Shown here piece by piece: positions 36,572 through 44,688 of a stretch of DNA of 64,000 nt. A model generated the notes under the pieces. That model ran no database searches. It was not told the DNA's origin and worked only from the letters and a program-made list of their open reading frames with translations. The stretch is from JAGOTP01 sp964598725. GTDB taxonomy: Bacteria; Patescibacteriota; Patescibacteriia; 2-12-FULL-60-25. The stretch spans positions 186,001-250,000 of the forward strand of contig CAZRCW010000002.1 in assembly GCA_964598725.1 (NCBI GenBank). The letters are read 5' to 3'. A program made the translations under genes and the position numbers. How positions within the stretch are numbered: the stretch's first letter is position 1; each line of letters opens with the position of its first letter.

Positions 36572-39500
36572 TTAGCGGATTGTACCAACCGCCTGGTTAT
36601 CCCCTTCATTCGATTCAGAGATAACATTCGTGGCATCGACCGCTCCGATCAGATACCCCGGATGGAGGATGACGGGAACTGTCGGAATCGAGACACCGAC
36701 GGTGCGCGTCGCACCCGGAGCGATCGTTCCAACGGCGTAGGTCTTGAGGAGAACGTCGCGTGTTTCAAGCGTTTGGTTACTCGAAAGCGTAACATTGAGA
36801 CGGCTCGCAGCCACAAGCTTCGTGCCGGTGTTCTTCACCTCAAAGCTGCCTTGCACAGAACACTTCTCGACGCGGTTCACGACACGGCAGGTCTGCGTCA
36901 CTGAGATCCAGCGACCAACCAAGTTCCCGACTGGAGCCTGTGTAACTGTGACGCTGACTTCCGATTGATTATTGCTACCGTTGGCATCCTGGGTATTCGC
37001 ACTGACCGTTCCTCGGATACTGAAAGCACCGACTCGCTGTGGACGATAGGTCACGGTGAAGACGATCGACTTGCCACTCGCGAGATCAGCCAAGTCGCAG
37101 CGGAGCGACGTATCGTTCGTGCTGCAGCCGCCTTGACTGGTCCGGGTGAAGGAAACGATCGTTGCCCCGGCTGGCGTTGGCAGAACAGCGATCACGTTTT
37201 CGGCGGTCGCTGGTCCGGCGTTGGTGATGGTGACTCTGTAGGCGACGGTTTGCCCTTGAACCACCGACGGATAGGGCGTTGCAAACAGACTAATCCCAAG
37301 ATCAGCACGAGGAGCAACAGGAGTAGAAGGAGTTTCAGGCCTGGGCGTCGTTGGGGTCGAAGGTGTTGATGGGTTCGATGGGGTCGATGGCACCGTCGGC
37401 GTGGAAGGAGTCGTTGGGGTGCTCGGCGTCGTTGGTATTGGAGTGGTTACTGGAGACACCGTTACCGACCCAGCCGCCGTCGTATAGGCTCCGACCGCAT
37501 TCGCACTGATACGTGTCGTCCCCGAGCGATCGGTTGAGACACCGTTTGCTAAGTCGCCCTGAGGAACACTTGAGCTCGGTCGATCGCCACCTGGGAAGGC
37601 TGGGATTGCAACCGCTGCCAAGCCAGTGCCGTTCGACAAACGGAAATCTCCTTGAGCAGCGTTCACAAACGTCACTTGAAGGCTATTTAATTGGTTGTCT
37701 CGAGCAAGTTGCGCTTCGTTGCAAGTTGGATTCGAAGCACGACAACCGCTCTCATCCGACAACCCCCATACGGTTCCTGAGTCGATAAAGACGTTACCTT
37801 TGATCTGGAGGTTCGCATCAACTACCTGGGCACCGGTCAAACCAGAACCTGATGGAGGCGTTACCGGACCGCGAATCTGTAGCACCGTTGGCGAAGAGGC
37901 GCCGGCAGGGTTCACAACCAAGTTGTTGTAGATATAGACGTTGCGGCTTGGGATGAACTGCTCATCATTCGACGTCATCTGACCCCACGCGCCAGCGTTC
38001 TTATTCGCTTGGCAAGCGGCACGCTCAGCGGATTCGGTAATTCCGTCACACGCACGATTCCCTGGATTCACTTCAACAATATGGTCAGCCCCATTCCCTT
38101 CGCGACCAACACCCGCACGATAGAGCGTGTTGTAGGCCATGAGAATATTATAGCCGCCATTTACACCCATCCCAGCCAAACCGGTGTCATGAATCACGTT
38201 ATTCACGAACTTGATGTCATACGCTTCGTACTGGACCCAAGGAGCAACCAAGTACTGAATGCCTGTCCCCTGTCCAGCAACATAGCCACCCGTTCCACAA
38301 TCATAGATTTCATTACCTTCGATGCGGATATTCGCCGATCCTCCCTTGGTGTACATACACCAGCCACCGGCGTTGTGGATTTTATTGTTCAAAATATGTC
38401 CATACTGCACCGCTACGTAGTCAATAGCGTTATCATCTGCGCCCGAGAAGTCGCTATCTTCAACGTAGATATATTTTGTCTGGTTCACCTTTAAACCCTC
38501 GTGACCCTCTTGGCGATTTCCTCCATTCGCCGTCACTCCGCGCACAAGGATGTGATCACCCCCTTCAAAATGCAGTGGATCGCCGGCTGGTACAGGCGTG
38601 ACGTTCACATCGATCAAATAGAAATACTTGAGGCCGTTGCTATTGATATCACCTTGCAGTACAGCTGCTCCACGGCCGTCAACCGACTGAACGATGATCG
38701 GAAACTGCGCGGTGCCAGCACGATCATCCCAAAAATTAGGCAAGTTATCACCTGGACCACCGGCTCGGCTGTACGTGCCACGGGTCAAGAGCAAGCGGTA
38801 ACCCGTGCGTGAGTTCGTTCCGACCGGGATCGATTGCCAGGCGGCACGCACCGTCCGCTTAGCAAGTGCCCGTGTCGCACCGGTGTTGCTGTCGTTTCCG
38901 TTCACCGGATCAACCCAGATGTCTTGAAGTATTGGGTTCCCGATATCGTAACGACCAGGAGCCGATGTCAGCGGAGGAGCTGTCGGTGTAGGTGCTGGCG
39001 CTCCAGCTGAGGTTGGAGCTGGTGTTGGAATTGGAGTTGGAGTTGAAGATGGAGATGGTGATGGCGTAGTTGGAGCTGGAGTGGAGGGTATCGAAGGCGA
39101 GCCATTCATGACCGCGTTCAACTCGGTTAAATCAACTGCATTTGCCGCAATCTCTCCTGCATAAATCGACGCAAAACGCTTTGGATGCAAGCCATCCCCC
39201 GTGCGTCCGATCACACTCATATTGAATGTCGCCCCGCTCCGCCAGTTTGGACTTGGAAAGGCGGTTGTTGGCGTATTGTTTTTGAACGGCGAGAATTGGT
39301 CGACAAAACGGACACGAGCCGAGCTATTCGCTGCGACATATTCGGCCACAGCAGCACGCACACGCGTCACAAACTTTGCTTCGCCTGTGATTGCATTCAC
39401 TTCGTTGTCCGGCATGTGTCCGGTGACGTAGACAAGCGGATTCGAGTTACACGAGGATCCATGAGATGCAAGATCGATGATACGCTTCAAAGTCGTCTTG

Positions 39501-40003
39501 TAGTCCGTGTCATTCGTCTCCTTGTCGTTGCCTCCACGCGAGACAAAGGCCACATCGTAACAAAACTGCTTACGTATCAGTTCACCACCGTATTGGCTGA
39601 TCCAAGCCTCATTATCACTTCCGGAGAGCGCGGACGAGTTGCCTGGCGTTGGATAGAAACGACACTCCCCTTGTCCGTAGTAAGGATAGTCATCGCTTGA
39701 GAGCCATGGGCTTGAACCAACGAAACTCACCGCTGTTCCGGGACTGCGCAATTTAAGCTTCTCGGCAAATGGAATCATCCAGCCGTATTGCTCTGTGTCG
39801 TTATTCGAAGGATTGTTGAGCGCGCCGGTCGCCGTAAACGGCGCCTCGCTCATACAGTTACGGCGCTCGATGCTTTCACCGGCAACGTAGACGCGAACCG
39901 TCGCAGCCGAGGCGTGCGCCGGTGAACCAAAAACGACCCCGAGAAACGCAGCACCAAAAACAGCGGCCGCAGTCAGGGTCTTGAAAGGATTGTAGGAGGA
40001 CAT
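36572..40003 (-). CDS. multidomain surface protein: SGNH hydrolase, beta-helix, DUF11, CARDB
   Basis: A 1143-aa protein with a signal peptide (TLTAAAVFGAAFLGVVFGSP). Residues about 35-290 form an SGNH/GDSL-like domain: VYVAGESIE (nucleophile block), FVSRGGNDKE and DGLHPKRFA (His block). A Thr/Pro-rich linker follows, then a right-handed parallel beta-helix (WVDPVNGNDSNTGATRAL, then N/G-rich turns up to about residue 820), another TPSTPTTP linker, a DUF11 domain (ADLGISLFATPYPSVVQGQT) and a C-terminal CARDB-like domain. It probably de-esterifies or binds a glycan outside the cell. No anchor is evident, so release or non-covalent binding is likely. Confidence 0.85.
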   Translation of the reverse strand: MSSYNPFKTLTAAAVFGAAFLGVVFGSPAHASAATVRVYVAGESIERRNCMSEAPFTATGALNNPSNNDTEQYGWMIPFAEKLKLRSPGTAVSFVGSSPWLSSDDYPYYGQGECRFYPTPGNSSALSGSDNEAWISQYGGELIRKQFCYDVAFVSRGGNDKETNDTDYKTTLKRIIDLASHGSSCNSNPLVYVTGHMPDNEVNAITGEAKFVTRVRAAVAEYVAANSSARVRFVDQFSPFKNNTPTTAFPSPNWRSGATFNMSVIGRTGDGLHPKRFASIYAGEIAANAVDLTELNAVMNGSPSIPSTPAPTTPSPSPSSTPTPIPTPAPTSAGAPAPTPTAPPLTSAPGRYDIGNPILQDIWVDPVNGNDSNTGATRALAKRTVRAAWQSIPVGTNSRTGYRLLLTRGTYSRAGGPGDNLPNFWDDRAGTAQFPIIVQSVDGRGAAVLQGDINSNGLKYFYLIDVNVTPVPAGDPLHFEGGDHILVRGVTANGGNRQEGHEGLKVNQTKYIYVEDSDFSGADDNAIDYVAVQYGHILNNKIHNAGGWCMYTKGGSANIRIEGNEIYDCGTGGYVAGQGTGIQYLVAPWVQYEAYDIKFVNNVIHDTGLAGMGVNGGYNILMAYNTLYRAGVGREGNGADHIVEVNPGNRACDGITESAERAACQANKNAGAWGQMTSNDEQFIPSRNVYIYNNLVVNPAGASSPTVLQIRGPVTPPSGSGLTGAQVVDANLQIKGNVFIDSGTVWGLSDESGCRASNPTCNEAQLARDNQLNSLQVTFVNAAQGDFRLSNGTGLAAVAIPAFPGGDRPSSSVPQGDLANGVSTDRSGTTRISANAVGAYTTAAGSVTVSPVTTPIPTTPSTPTTPSTPTVPSTPSNPSTPSTPTTPRPETPSTPVAPRADLGISLFATPYPSVVQGQTVAYRVTITNAGPATAENVIAVLPTPAGATIVSFTRTSQGGCSTNDTSLRCDLADLASGKSIVFTVTYRPQRVGAFSIRGTVSANTQDANGSNNQSEVSVTVTQAPVGNLVGRWISVTQTCRVVNRVEKCSVQGSFEVKNTGTKLVAASRLNVTLSSNQTLETRDVLLKTYAVGTIAPGATRTVGVSIPTVPVILHPGYLIGAVDATNVISESNEGDNQAVGTIR

Positions 40004-40024
40004 AGCTTATCCCCAACATACCAC

Positions 40025-40059
40025 AAAACACCCTGCGCCGTTACAGCGCAGGGTGTTTT
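40025..40059 (-). terminator. terminator of the rplJL operon
   Basis: A 14-bp stem AAAACACCCTGCGC (40025-40038) with 40046-40059, 24 bases after rplL. T-runs lie on both sides. Confidence 0.9.
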
Positions 40060-40082
40060 TGAGCTCAACTGAGCGAAGGTCC

Positions 40083-40472
40083 TTATTTCAATGTGACCTT
40101 GGCACCAGCTTCTTCGAGCTTCTTCTTCATGTCGTCGGCTTCGGCCTTGGACACACCTTCCTTGATCACCTTTGGAGCGGCGTCAACCAAGTCCTTGGCT
40201 TCCTTCAAACCGAGACCCGTGATTTCACGGACGGCCTTGATGGCACCGATCTTGTTGGCACCAGCTTCAGTCAACTCAACGTTGAACGAGGACTTCTCTT
40301 CAGCGGCAGCGGCACCACCAGCGGCGGCAGCGGCGACTGGAGCAGCAGCGGACACACCCCACTTGGCTTCGAGCAATTTGACGAGCTCAGCGACTTCGAT
40401 GACCGAAAGCTTTTCGATCGACGAGACGATGCCCTGGTACTTCTCAGGGACTTCAACGATCTGGTTTTCCAT
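40083..40472 (-). CDS. rplL: 50S ribosomal protein L7/L12
   Basis: A 129-aa stalk protein. N-terminal dimerisation helices (VSSIEKLSVIEVAELVKLLE), an Ala/Gly hinge (PVAAAAAGGAAAAEE) and the C-terminal domain with NKIGAIKAVREITGLGLKEA for translation factor contact. It follows rplJ after 40 bases, the usual order. Confidence 0.99.
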   Translation of the reverse strand: MENQIVEVPEKYQGIVSSIEKLSVIEVAELVKLLEAKWGVSAAAPVAAAAAGGAAAAEEKSSFNVELTEAGANKIGAIKAVREITGLGLKEAKDLVDAAPKVIKEGVSKAEADDMKKKLEEAGAKVTLK

Positions 40473-40512
40473 AGAATAGATCTAATGAGAGATGAAAATG
40501 AGAGAAAAACGA

Positions 40513-41139
40513 TTAGCTTGCGGCTTCGGCAGGCGCGGCCTCAGGGGCGGCGGCGACTTCAGCGGCTGGAGCTTCGGCAGCAGGCGCAGCTTCCGGTGCA
40601 GCTGGGGCTGCTTCTTCGGCAGGCACTTCGGCTTTGACTTCGGCGACCGGCGCACCGCCCATCTGTTCGCTCTTCGCGTTGATGACGCGGACGAAGGCAG
40701 AGGCAGGAGCGTTGAAGACGCTGAGCAATTGGCCCAAGAGTTGCAACTTGGTTGGCAACTTGGACAAGGAGATCGCGTAGGCGCCATCGACGACTTTGCC
40801 GTCGAAGATGCCACCAACCAATTTGATTGGTGCGTCTTTGCCGGCGTCTCCGATGAGCTTGGCGGCAGCCATCTCATCTTCCTGGGTGAAGGCAGCGCCC
40901 AACATACCAGGCAGGTTTGTGCCCATGATGTCGAACCCGGCCTCTTTCGCAGCGAGACGAAGCAATGTCTTTTTCGCGACAATGTACTTCACCCCCTGTG
41001 CGTCCATTTTCTTGCGGAGCTCAGTCACTTTGGAGACCGTCATGCCCTGGTAGTCGGCGAACATCACCGATTTTCCGGACTGGAAGGCCTCTTTGAGTGC
41101 CGTGAGCGCGTCTGTCTTTTGCTGACGAGACTTTGGCAT
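40513..41139 (-). CDS. rplJ: 50S ribosomal protein L10
   Basis: A 208-aa protein. The RNA-binding domain holds SVMFADYQGMTVSKVTELRK and YIVAKKTLLRLAAKEAG. The C-terminal part normally carries helix alpha-8, which binds L7/L12 dimers, but here it is a long Ala/Glu/Pro tail (EVPAEEAAPAAPEAAPAAE) of about 45 residues. The ATG at 41139 starts MPKSRQQKTDAL; a 12-codon upstream extension runs into the leader. Controlled by the leader RNA upstream. Confidence 0.97.
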   Translation of the reverse strand: MPKSRQQKTDALTALKEAFQSGKSVMFADYQGMTVSKVTELRKKMDAQGVKYIVAKKTLLRLAAKEAGFDIMGTNLPGMLGAAFTQEDEMAAAKLIGDAGKDAPIKLVGGIFDGKVVDGAYAISLSKLPTKLQLLGQLLSVFNAPASAFVRVINAKSEQMGGAPVAEVKAEVPAEEAAPAAPEAAPAAEAPAAEVAAAPEAAPAEAAS

Positions 41140-41229
41140 GGTAGGAGAGGAGTTATGAATGAAACAAACAACCACAGGCTCTTGCCCGTGGTCGTTATGC
41201 GAGAAAAGCGCTTATTTTAGCGGTTTTTC

Positions 41230-41310
41230 TGACGTACGTCCTCGGCAAGGAAGATTTAACCCCGAGGAATCGAGGCCTTGCTGTCTTTGGAGTCTCTGGT
41301 TGTTCGAAGG
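41230..41310 (-). ncRNA. L10 leader (autoregulatory RNA of rplJL)
   Basis: On the minus strand the region shows the L10-leader signature: AAGACAGCAAGG, a small hairpin CTCGATTCCTCGGGG, then TTAAATCTT, then CCTTGCCGAGG pairing back with CAAGG. The same arrangement is known in other bacteria, where L10(L12)4 binds the kink-turn. Downstream lie two more hairpins before the rplJ ATG, AACCGCTaaaataAGCG-type (about 41198-41226) followed by CTTTTCTC, and CCACGGGC/GCCTGTGG (about 41172-41195) followed by TTGTTTGTTT, suited to attenuation. Confidence 0.82.
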
Positions 41311-41311
41311 A

Positions 41312-41340
41312 AGACTACCTAAAAGCCGAAAAACCGTCAA
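41312..41340 (-). promoter_or_regulatory. promoter of the rplJL leader
   Basis: On the minus strand TTGACG (41335-41340), 17-base spacer and TAGTCT (41312-41317) lie just upstream of the L10 leader and touch the stop of the holin-like gene. The sequence TTGACGGTTTTTCGGCTTTT resembles the promoters at 53336 and 61207. Confidence 0.6.
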
Positions 41341-41691
41341 CTAAGCGGCGGATTGCTCACGGACCAGGGCGTTGGAGGCCCAGGAAATCACCCAGAAGAC
41401 GATCGCCCCGATAAGCGCTGCACCAAACCCAGCGACCTGGAAACCTGGAACCAAGGCGGAAGCGAGCCAGAACATCAGGGCGTTGATAACCAGCGTAAAC
41501 AATCCAAGCGTTAGAATATTGATCGGCAACGACAAGACCAGAAGCACCGGACGGATCACAGCGTTGATCAACCCCATCACAAACGCGGTGACAAGCGCAG
41601 TGAAGAATCCATCGACATGCACACCTGGCACGATATACGACACCAAGATCACGGCGAGCGCGTTCAACAGCAAACGAAGGAGAAGTGACAT
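41341..41691 (-). CDS. phage-holin-family (YvlD-like) membrane protein
   Basis: A 116-aa protein with four membrane helices and the family pattern NALAVILVSYIVPGVHVDG, GLINAVIRPVLLVLSLPINI and LMFWLASALVPGFQVAG. This matches the superfamily IV holin-like (PF04020/YvlD) proteins, small membrane proteins of uncertain role in many bacteria. It lies 18 bases after xseB; no lysis genes are near, so a phage origin is not implied. Confidence 0.9.
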   Translation of the reverse strand: MSLLLRLLLNALAVILVSYIVPGVHVDGFFTALVTAFVMGLINAVIRPVLLVLSLPINILTLGLFTLVINALMFWLASALVPGFQVAGFGAALIGAIVFWVISWASNALVREQSAA

Positions 41692-41709
41692 AGAGAGAAA
41701 AGGGGCGAA

Positions 41710-41934
41710 TTATTCTTCCGACTCAACCCCCATACTATAGCGCACTTTGATCTCTTTGATCGTGTTTTCGGCTTCTTGAAGGCGTTCGCGAAGAGCGGCG
41801 GACAATTCCATCGCACGTTCGAAACGTTTCAAACCCTCATCCAAATCCGGTTCGGCCTGTTCGAACCAACTCGAGATTTCTTCGAGTTCCTTAAATGAGT
41901 GAGCGACATCGACGTCTGATTTGCGTTTTGCCAT
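41710..41934 (-). CDS. xseB: exodeoxyribonuclease VII small subunit
   Basis: A 74-aa helical protein with the XseB pattern SFKELEEISSWFEQAEPDLDEGLKRFERA and LRERLQEAENTI. It forms exonuclease VII with XseA. Only 5 bases separate it from xseA. Confidence 0.95.
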   Translation of the reverse strand: MAKRKSDVDVAHSFKELEEISSWFEQAEPDLDEGLKRFERAMELSAALRERLQEAENTIKEIKVRYSMGVESEE

Positions 41935-41939
41935 AAAGA

Positions 41940-43109
41940 TTAGCGTTTAGGAGAAACGATTGAGTGAACTGTACCATCTTTCACTTGAATCGACAGTGTG
42001 TCGCCTGCTTGGAGACCTTGAATCGATGATTGAACGGTTCCCGTCGCGTTTCGGACAATTGCGTAGCCTTTTCGAAGAATTGCTTCCGGTTGATGAGCCT
42101 TGATTAAGCGATCGATTACTTCTAGACGATCACGCGCACTCACCATCGTTCGTTCCAAACCGGTTTGAATCATCCGTTCGAGATGCGTGAAGCGCCAGGT
42201 GCACTGCTTGAGCCAGGCGTCGGTCCGCACCATGACACGCTCGATCCGATCACGCGCCTCTTCGATCCACGCATCAAGCGCTGAACTAACCGATGACTGC
42301 AATGTCGCCAACTCATACAGCACATCCATCCGATCTAAGACCAAGCGGCGAGCGCAGTCGGTCGGCGTCGAACCGCGGACATCAGCAACTTCTTCGGCAA
42401 AAGTCAGATCACGTTCGTGACCAATTCCGACGAGGGTTGGAATGCGGCAAGAGAATAAGGCCCGGACTACCTGTTCATTGTTAAACGCCATAAGTTCTTC
42501 CAGCGATCCTCCACCGCGCGTCAGAACAAGCGCATCATAATTTCGCTCCGCCTGCAGCGATTGTGCTGTTTGAATCGCGGCCACGATCTGCGTCGGTGCT
42601 TGTTCACCCTGCACCATTACGTGGTAAAGGTCGATTTCGAGTCCGCCCCAACGTTCGGATAAGATGCGAACAAAGTCTCCGTAGGCAGCACTCTCGCGAG
42701 ATGCGACAAGCGCGATCCGCTTCGGAAAGCGAGTCAGACTCCGTTTACGCGAAGCATCGAATAAGCCTTCTTTTTCAAGTTTTACGCGCAACATCTGGAG
42801 CGCTTTCTGCAGAGCACCCTCACCGATCAGTTCAACGCGATCGGCTGAGAACGAAAACTTTCCATACTTAGGATAAATGCGTGGCCAGCCATACAAGCGC
42901 ACACGCATGCCATCTTGAATCGGCACATTCAACTTGGCCGCCGGCATAAAAATACTCACGAGCCCACCTTCGTCTTTGAGATCGAAGTTCACCCACTGGC
43001 CCTGTGACAAACGATAGGACGTCACCTCGCCTTCAAGCGCCACCTGCTGACTATCCCAAATCGCCTTGAACGTATCGTTCAAGTACGCGATGAAGGCGGA
43101 GACAGTCAT
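41940..43109 (-). CDS. xseA: exodeoxyribonuclease VII large subunit
   Basis: A 389-aa nuclease subunit that degrades single-stranded DNA. An N-terminal OB fold (VALEGEVTSYRLSQGQWVNF) is followed by the catalytic domain: FPKRIALVASRESAAYGDF, YDALVLTRGGGSLEELMAFN and GIGHERDLTFAEEVADVRGSTPT. The C-terminal helices and GYAIVRNATG close the protein. The ATG at 43109 was preferred over a start 3 codons earlier. It follows cdd by 11 bases. Confidence 0.97.
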   Translation of the reverse strand: MTVSAFIAYLNDTFKAIWDSQQVALEGEVTSYRLSQGQWVNFDLKDEGGLVSIFMPAAKLNVPIQDGMRVRLYGWPRIYPKYGKFSFSADRVELIGEGALQKALQMLRVKLEKEGLFDASRKRSLTRFPKRIALVASRESAAYGDFVRILSERWGGLEIDLYHVMVQGEQAPTQIVAAIQTAQSLQAERNYDALVLTRGGGSLEELMAFNNEQVVRALFSCRIPTLVGIGHERDLTFAEEVADVRGSTPTDCARRLVLDRMDVLYELATLQSSVSSALDAWIEEARDRIERVMVRTDAWLKQCTWRFTHLERMIQTGLERTMVSARDRLEVIDRLIKAHQPEAILRKGYAIVRNATGTVQSSIQGLQAGDTLSIQVKDGTVHSIVSPKR

Positions 43110-43120
43110 GATATGCATAC

Positions 43121-43618
43121 TCAGAGCATGGGGGTTGGGAGGAGCGGACGATAGGCTTCAATATCTACTCCCAACGTATGCGGTCCGACCGCACGTGGCA
43201 AGAGCTCACGAATGGTACCGACCACAATCTTGGTTTTATCTGTGTTACTACAGATCAAAATCGTGTCGCGACTGGCGACATCGGCTAATTCGTAGATGTA
43301 CTGGCGACAGATCCCGCAAGGTGTCAGCGGCTCAACGACACTCGACCCATGATGATGAGCAATTAATGCTAACGCCTCGAGCGCACGATCCCCCGCTGTA
43401 TTCGCGGCAGCCAAGGCGGCCTGTTCGGCACAGATCGTTCCCGTTTCGGTTGCTTGCTCAATATTCGCACCGATGTACATTCGTTTATTGACCGAGCGTA
43501 CGGCACACCCGACGTGACGGGTTGAATAAGGAGCATAGGCATTCGTCATCGCCCGTACCGCCTCATCGAGGAGAAACTGATCTTCGAGGGTGAGATCTTG
43601 AAAGCGCATCGGCTGCAT
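43121..43618 (-). CDS. cdd: cytidine deaminase
   Basis: A 165-aa cytidine deaminase of the zinc-dependent family. The active site is TICAEQAALAAANTAG (C-A-E) and PCGICRQYIYEL (PCxxC). It has APYSTRHVGCAVRS near the N-terminus. The C-terminal 25 residues are an extra tail. Start at 43618, though ATGs at 43609 and 43642 are possible. Converts cytidine to uridine in pyrimidine salvage, fitting a host-dependent lifestyle. Confidence 0.93.
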   Translation of the reverse strand: MQPMRFQDLTLEDQFLLDEAVRAMTNAYAPYSTRHVGCAVRSVNKRMYIGANIEQATETGTICAEQAALAAANTAGDRALEALALIAHHHGSSVVEPLTPCGICRQYIYELADVASRDTILICSNTDKTKIVVGTIRELLPRAVGPHTLGVDIEAYRPLLPTPML

Positions 43619-43675
43619 AGGAAGGGTTTTAGGGTAGCACATGAGAAATGCGTTTGCCTGTCCACTGGTGATCCA

Positions 43676-43704
43676 TTGCCGTCTTTAGGAAAACTTGATA
43701 GAAC
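43676..43704 (+). promoter_or_regulatory. possible promoter of GC-rich gene D
   Basis: TTGCCG (43676-43681), 17 bases, then TAGAAC (43699-43704) preceded by TGA, giving an extended -10. The -35 match is only partial. Confidence 0.45.
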
Positions 43705-43784
43705 GTTGAGGCTACGAGAGTTGGCACACCTCTCAAGCGGACTACCAACGTCAACCCAGTGTGTCTCAGATCGGAGCCTTCTCG

Positions 43785-44009
43785 ATGAAGCTTCAGTCGA
43801 TTCGGCAGCAGCGCGCCCGCAAGGCCCAGCGTCCCGAGCGTTCGCTCATGTGGGGCGACCCGCGCCGGAAGTCTCGCTACAGCCCGCCGCGGCAGCCCGC
43901 CCGCGAGCAGCACAGGCGCCACCAGCAGAACGGCCGCGCCAAGGCCCAGGTCGCCCGCCACGTCCGCGGCGGCCGCAAGTTCGACCAGGGCGCCTCCCGC
44001 CGCCACTGA
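43785..44009 (+). CDS. GC-rich orphan gene D, small highly basic protein
   Basis: A 74-aa protein, nearly a quarter Arg with many Gln, His and Pro and almost no acidic residues (RQQRARKAQRPERS, AREQHRRHQQNGRAKAQ). It ends in QGASRRH, like gene B (RRH) and close to gene F (RRHHR). Nucleic-acid or polyanion binding is plausible but not shown. The ATG has GGAG about 10 bases upstream (43772-43775). A longer reading from GTG at 43761 is less likely. Codons are G/C-ending; antisense frames in the same stretch are artefacts of this composition. Confidence 0.65.
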   Translation: MKLQSIRQQRARKAQRPERSLMWGDPRRKSRYSPPRQPAREQHRRHQQNGRAKAQVARHVRGGRKFDQGASRRH

Positions 44010-44017
44010 TCCCCTCC

Positions 44018-44088
44018 GGTCGCCGGCATCCGCCGCGACCAAAATCCCCTCTCCAGCCCCGCCCCTCCGGTCCTCCCCGGTGGGGCGG
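44018..44088 (+). terminator. two GC-rich hairpins after gene D
   Basis: GGTCGC (44018-44023) pairs with 44035-44040, and CCGCCCC (44059-44065) with 44082-44088. Both enclose further short CGG/CCG pairings. No clear T-run follows, so termination strength is uncertain. Confidence 0.5.
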
Positions 44089-44108
44089 ACTGCTATATAA
44101 AGCATTAT

Positions 44109-44138
44109 TTGACAGAAAAAGGCTCTGGGGAGTACAAC
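44109..44138 (+). promoter_or_regulatory. promoter of GC-rich gene E
   Basis: TTGACA (44109-44114), 18-base spacer, TACAAC (44133-44138); about 75 bases of leader follow before the SD GAGGT (44209-44213). Confidence 0.65.
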
Positions 44139-44219
44139 TTGTCCCGCACGGCCCGTGCACACAGGCTGAAGCCGGCGAACTTCCTCTCCGGATAAGCACA
44201 GGGCGAACGAGGTAGCGCG

Positions 44220-44540
44220 ATGTCAGACAATGCGGGCGATACGCCCACCAACGAAGAAGGCACCGAAGGCTCCCCCAGCAACCCGCCGACCGACGGCAGC
44301 GCCGCGACCGGCAACGAGGGCACCCCCTCGAACCCGCCGCGCGCGAGCAACCCGCCCGACGACGCCGACGAGAAGCCGGCCCGCGCGAGCAACCCGCCCG
44401 ACGAGAAGCCCGCCGAGGACGAGCCCGCCCGCGCGAGCAACCCGCCCGCCGAGCCCGCGGCCGAGCCCGACGCCGCGGCCACCCCCGAGGGCGGCACGCC
44501 CGTCGACGACGGCCAGGGCGACGCCCCGGTCAACCCGTAG
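44220..44540 (+). CDS. GC-rich orphan gene E, acidic low-complexity repeat protein
   Basis: A 106-aa acidic, Pro/Ala/Asp/Glu-rich protein with no hydrophobic segment, surely disordered. It contains a repeated unit ASNPPD/SNPP: RASNPPDDADEKPA, RASNPPDEKPAEDEPA and RASNPPAEPAA, plus earlier related SNPP units. No signal peptide. An SD (GAGGT) 6 bases before the ATG supports translation. It is next to the strongly basic gene D, so the two products could bind each other or act on the same polymer; this is conjecture. Composition is about 80% GC in the repeat line. Confidence 0.7.
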   Translation: MSDNAGDTPTNEEGTEGSPSNPPTDGSAATGNEGTPSNPPRASNPPDDADEKPARASNPPDEKPAEDEPARASNPPAEPAAEPDAAATPEGGTPVDDGQGDAPVNP

Positions 44541-44605
44541 AGGGCTGAACCAGCCGCAAGAACAACACCCAGCGCGGAGGTAGACGCTGGAAGACCCTCA
44601 AACCT

Positions 44606-44668
44606 GTCCGCGTAACTCGCGGACACAGAAAACCACAGCGCTCACGGACTACCCCGGAGCGCTGGTTT
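44606..44668 (+). terminator. two hairpins and T-run after gene E
   Basis: GTCCGCG (44606-44612) pairs with 44618-44624. A second stem CAGCGCTC (44636-44643) with 44657-44664 is extended by AAACC/GGTTT with one unpaired base and is followed by TTTCTTTTT. The second is a good intrinsic terminator. Confidence 0.8.
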
Positions 44669-44688
44669 CTTTTTAAGAGGTTATTGGA

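Noticed and set aside
43629..44626. Long minus-strand frames (43629-44162, 43846-44199, 44105-44626) opposite genes D and E
   Set aside because: Same composition effect; no SD, and the plus-strand frames have promoters and SDs.
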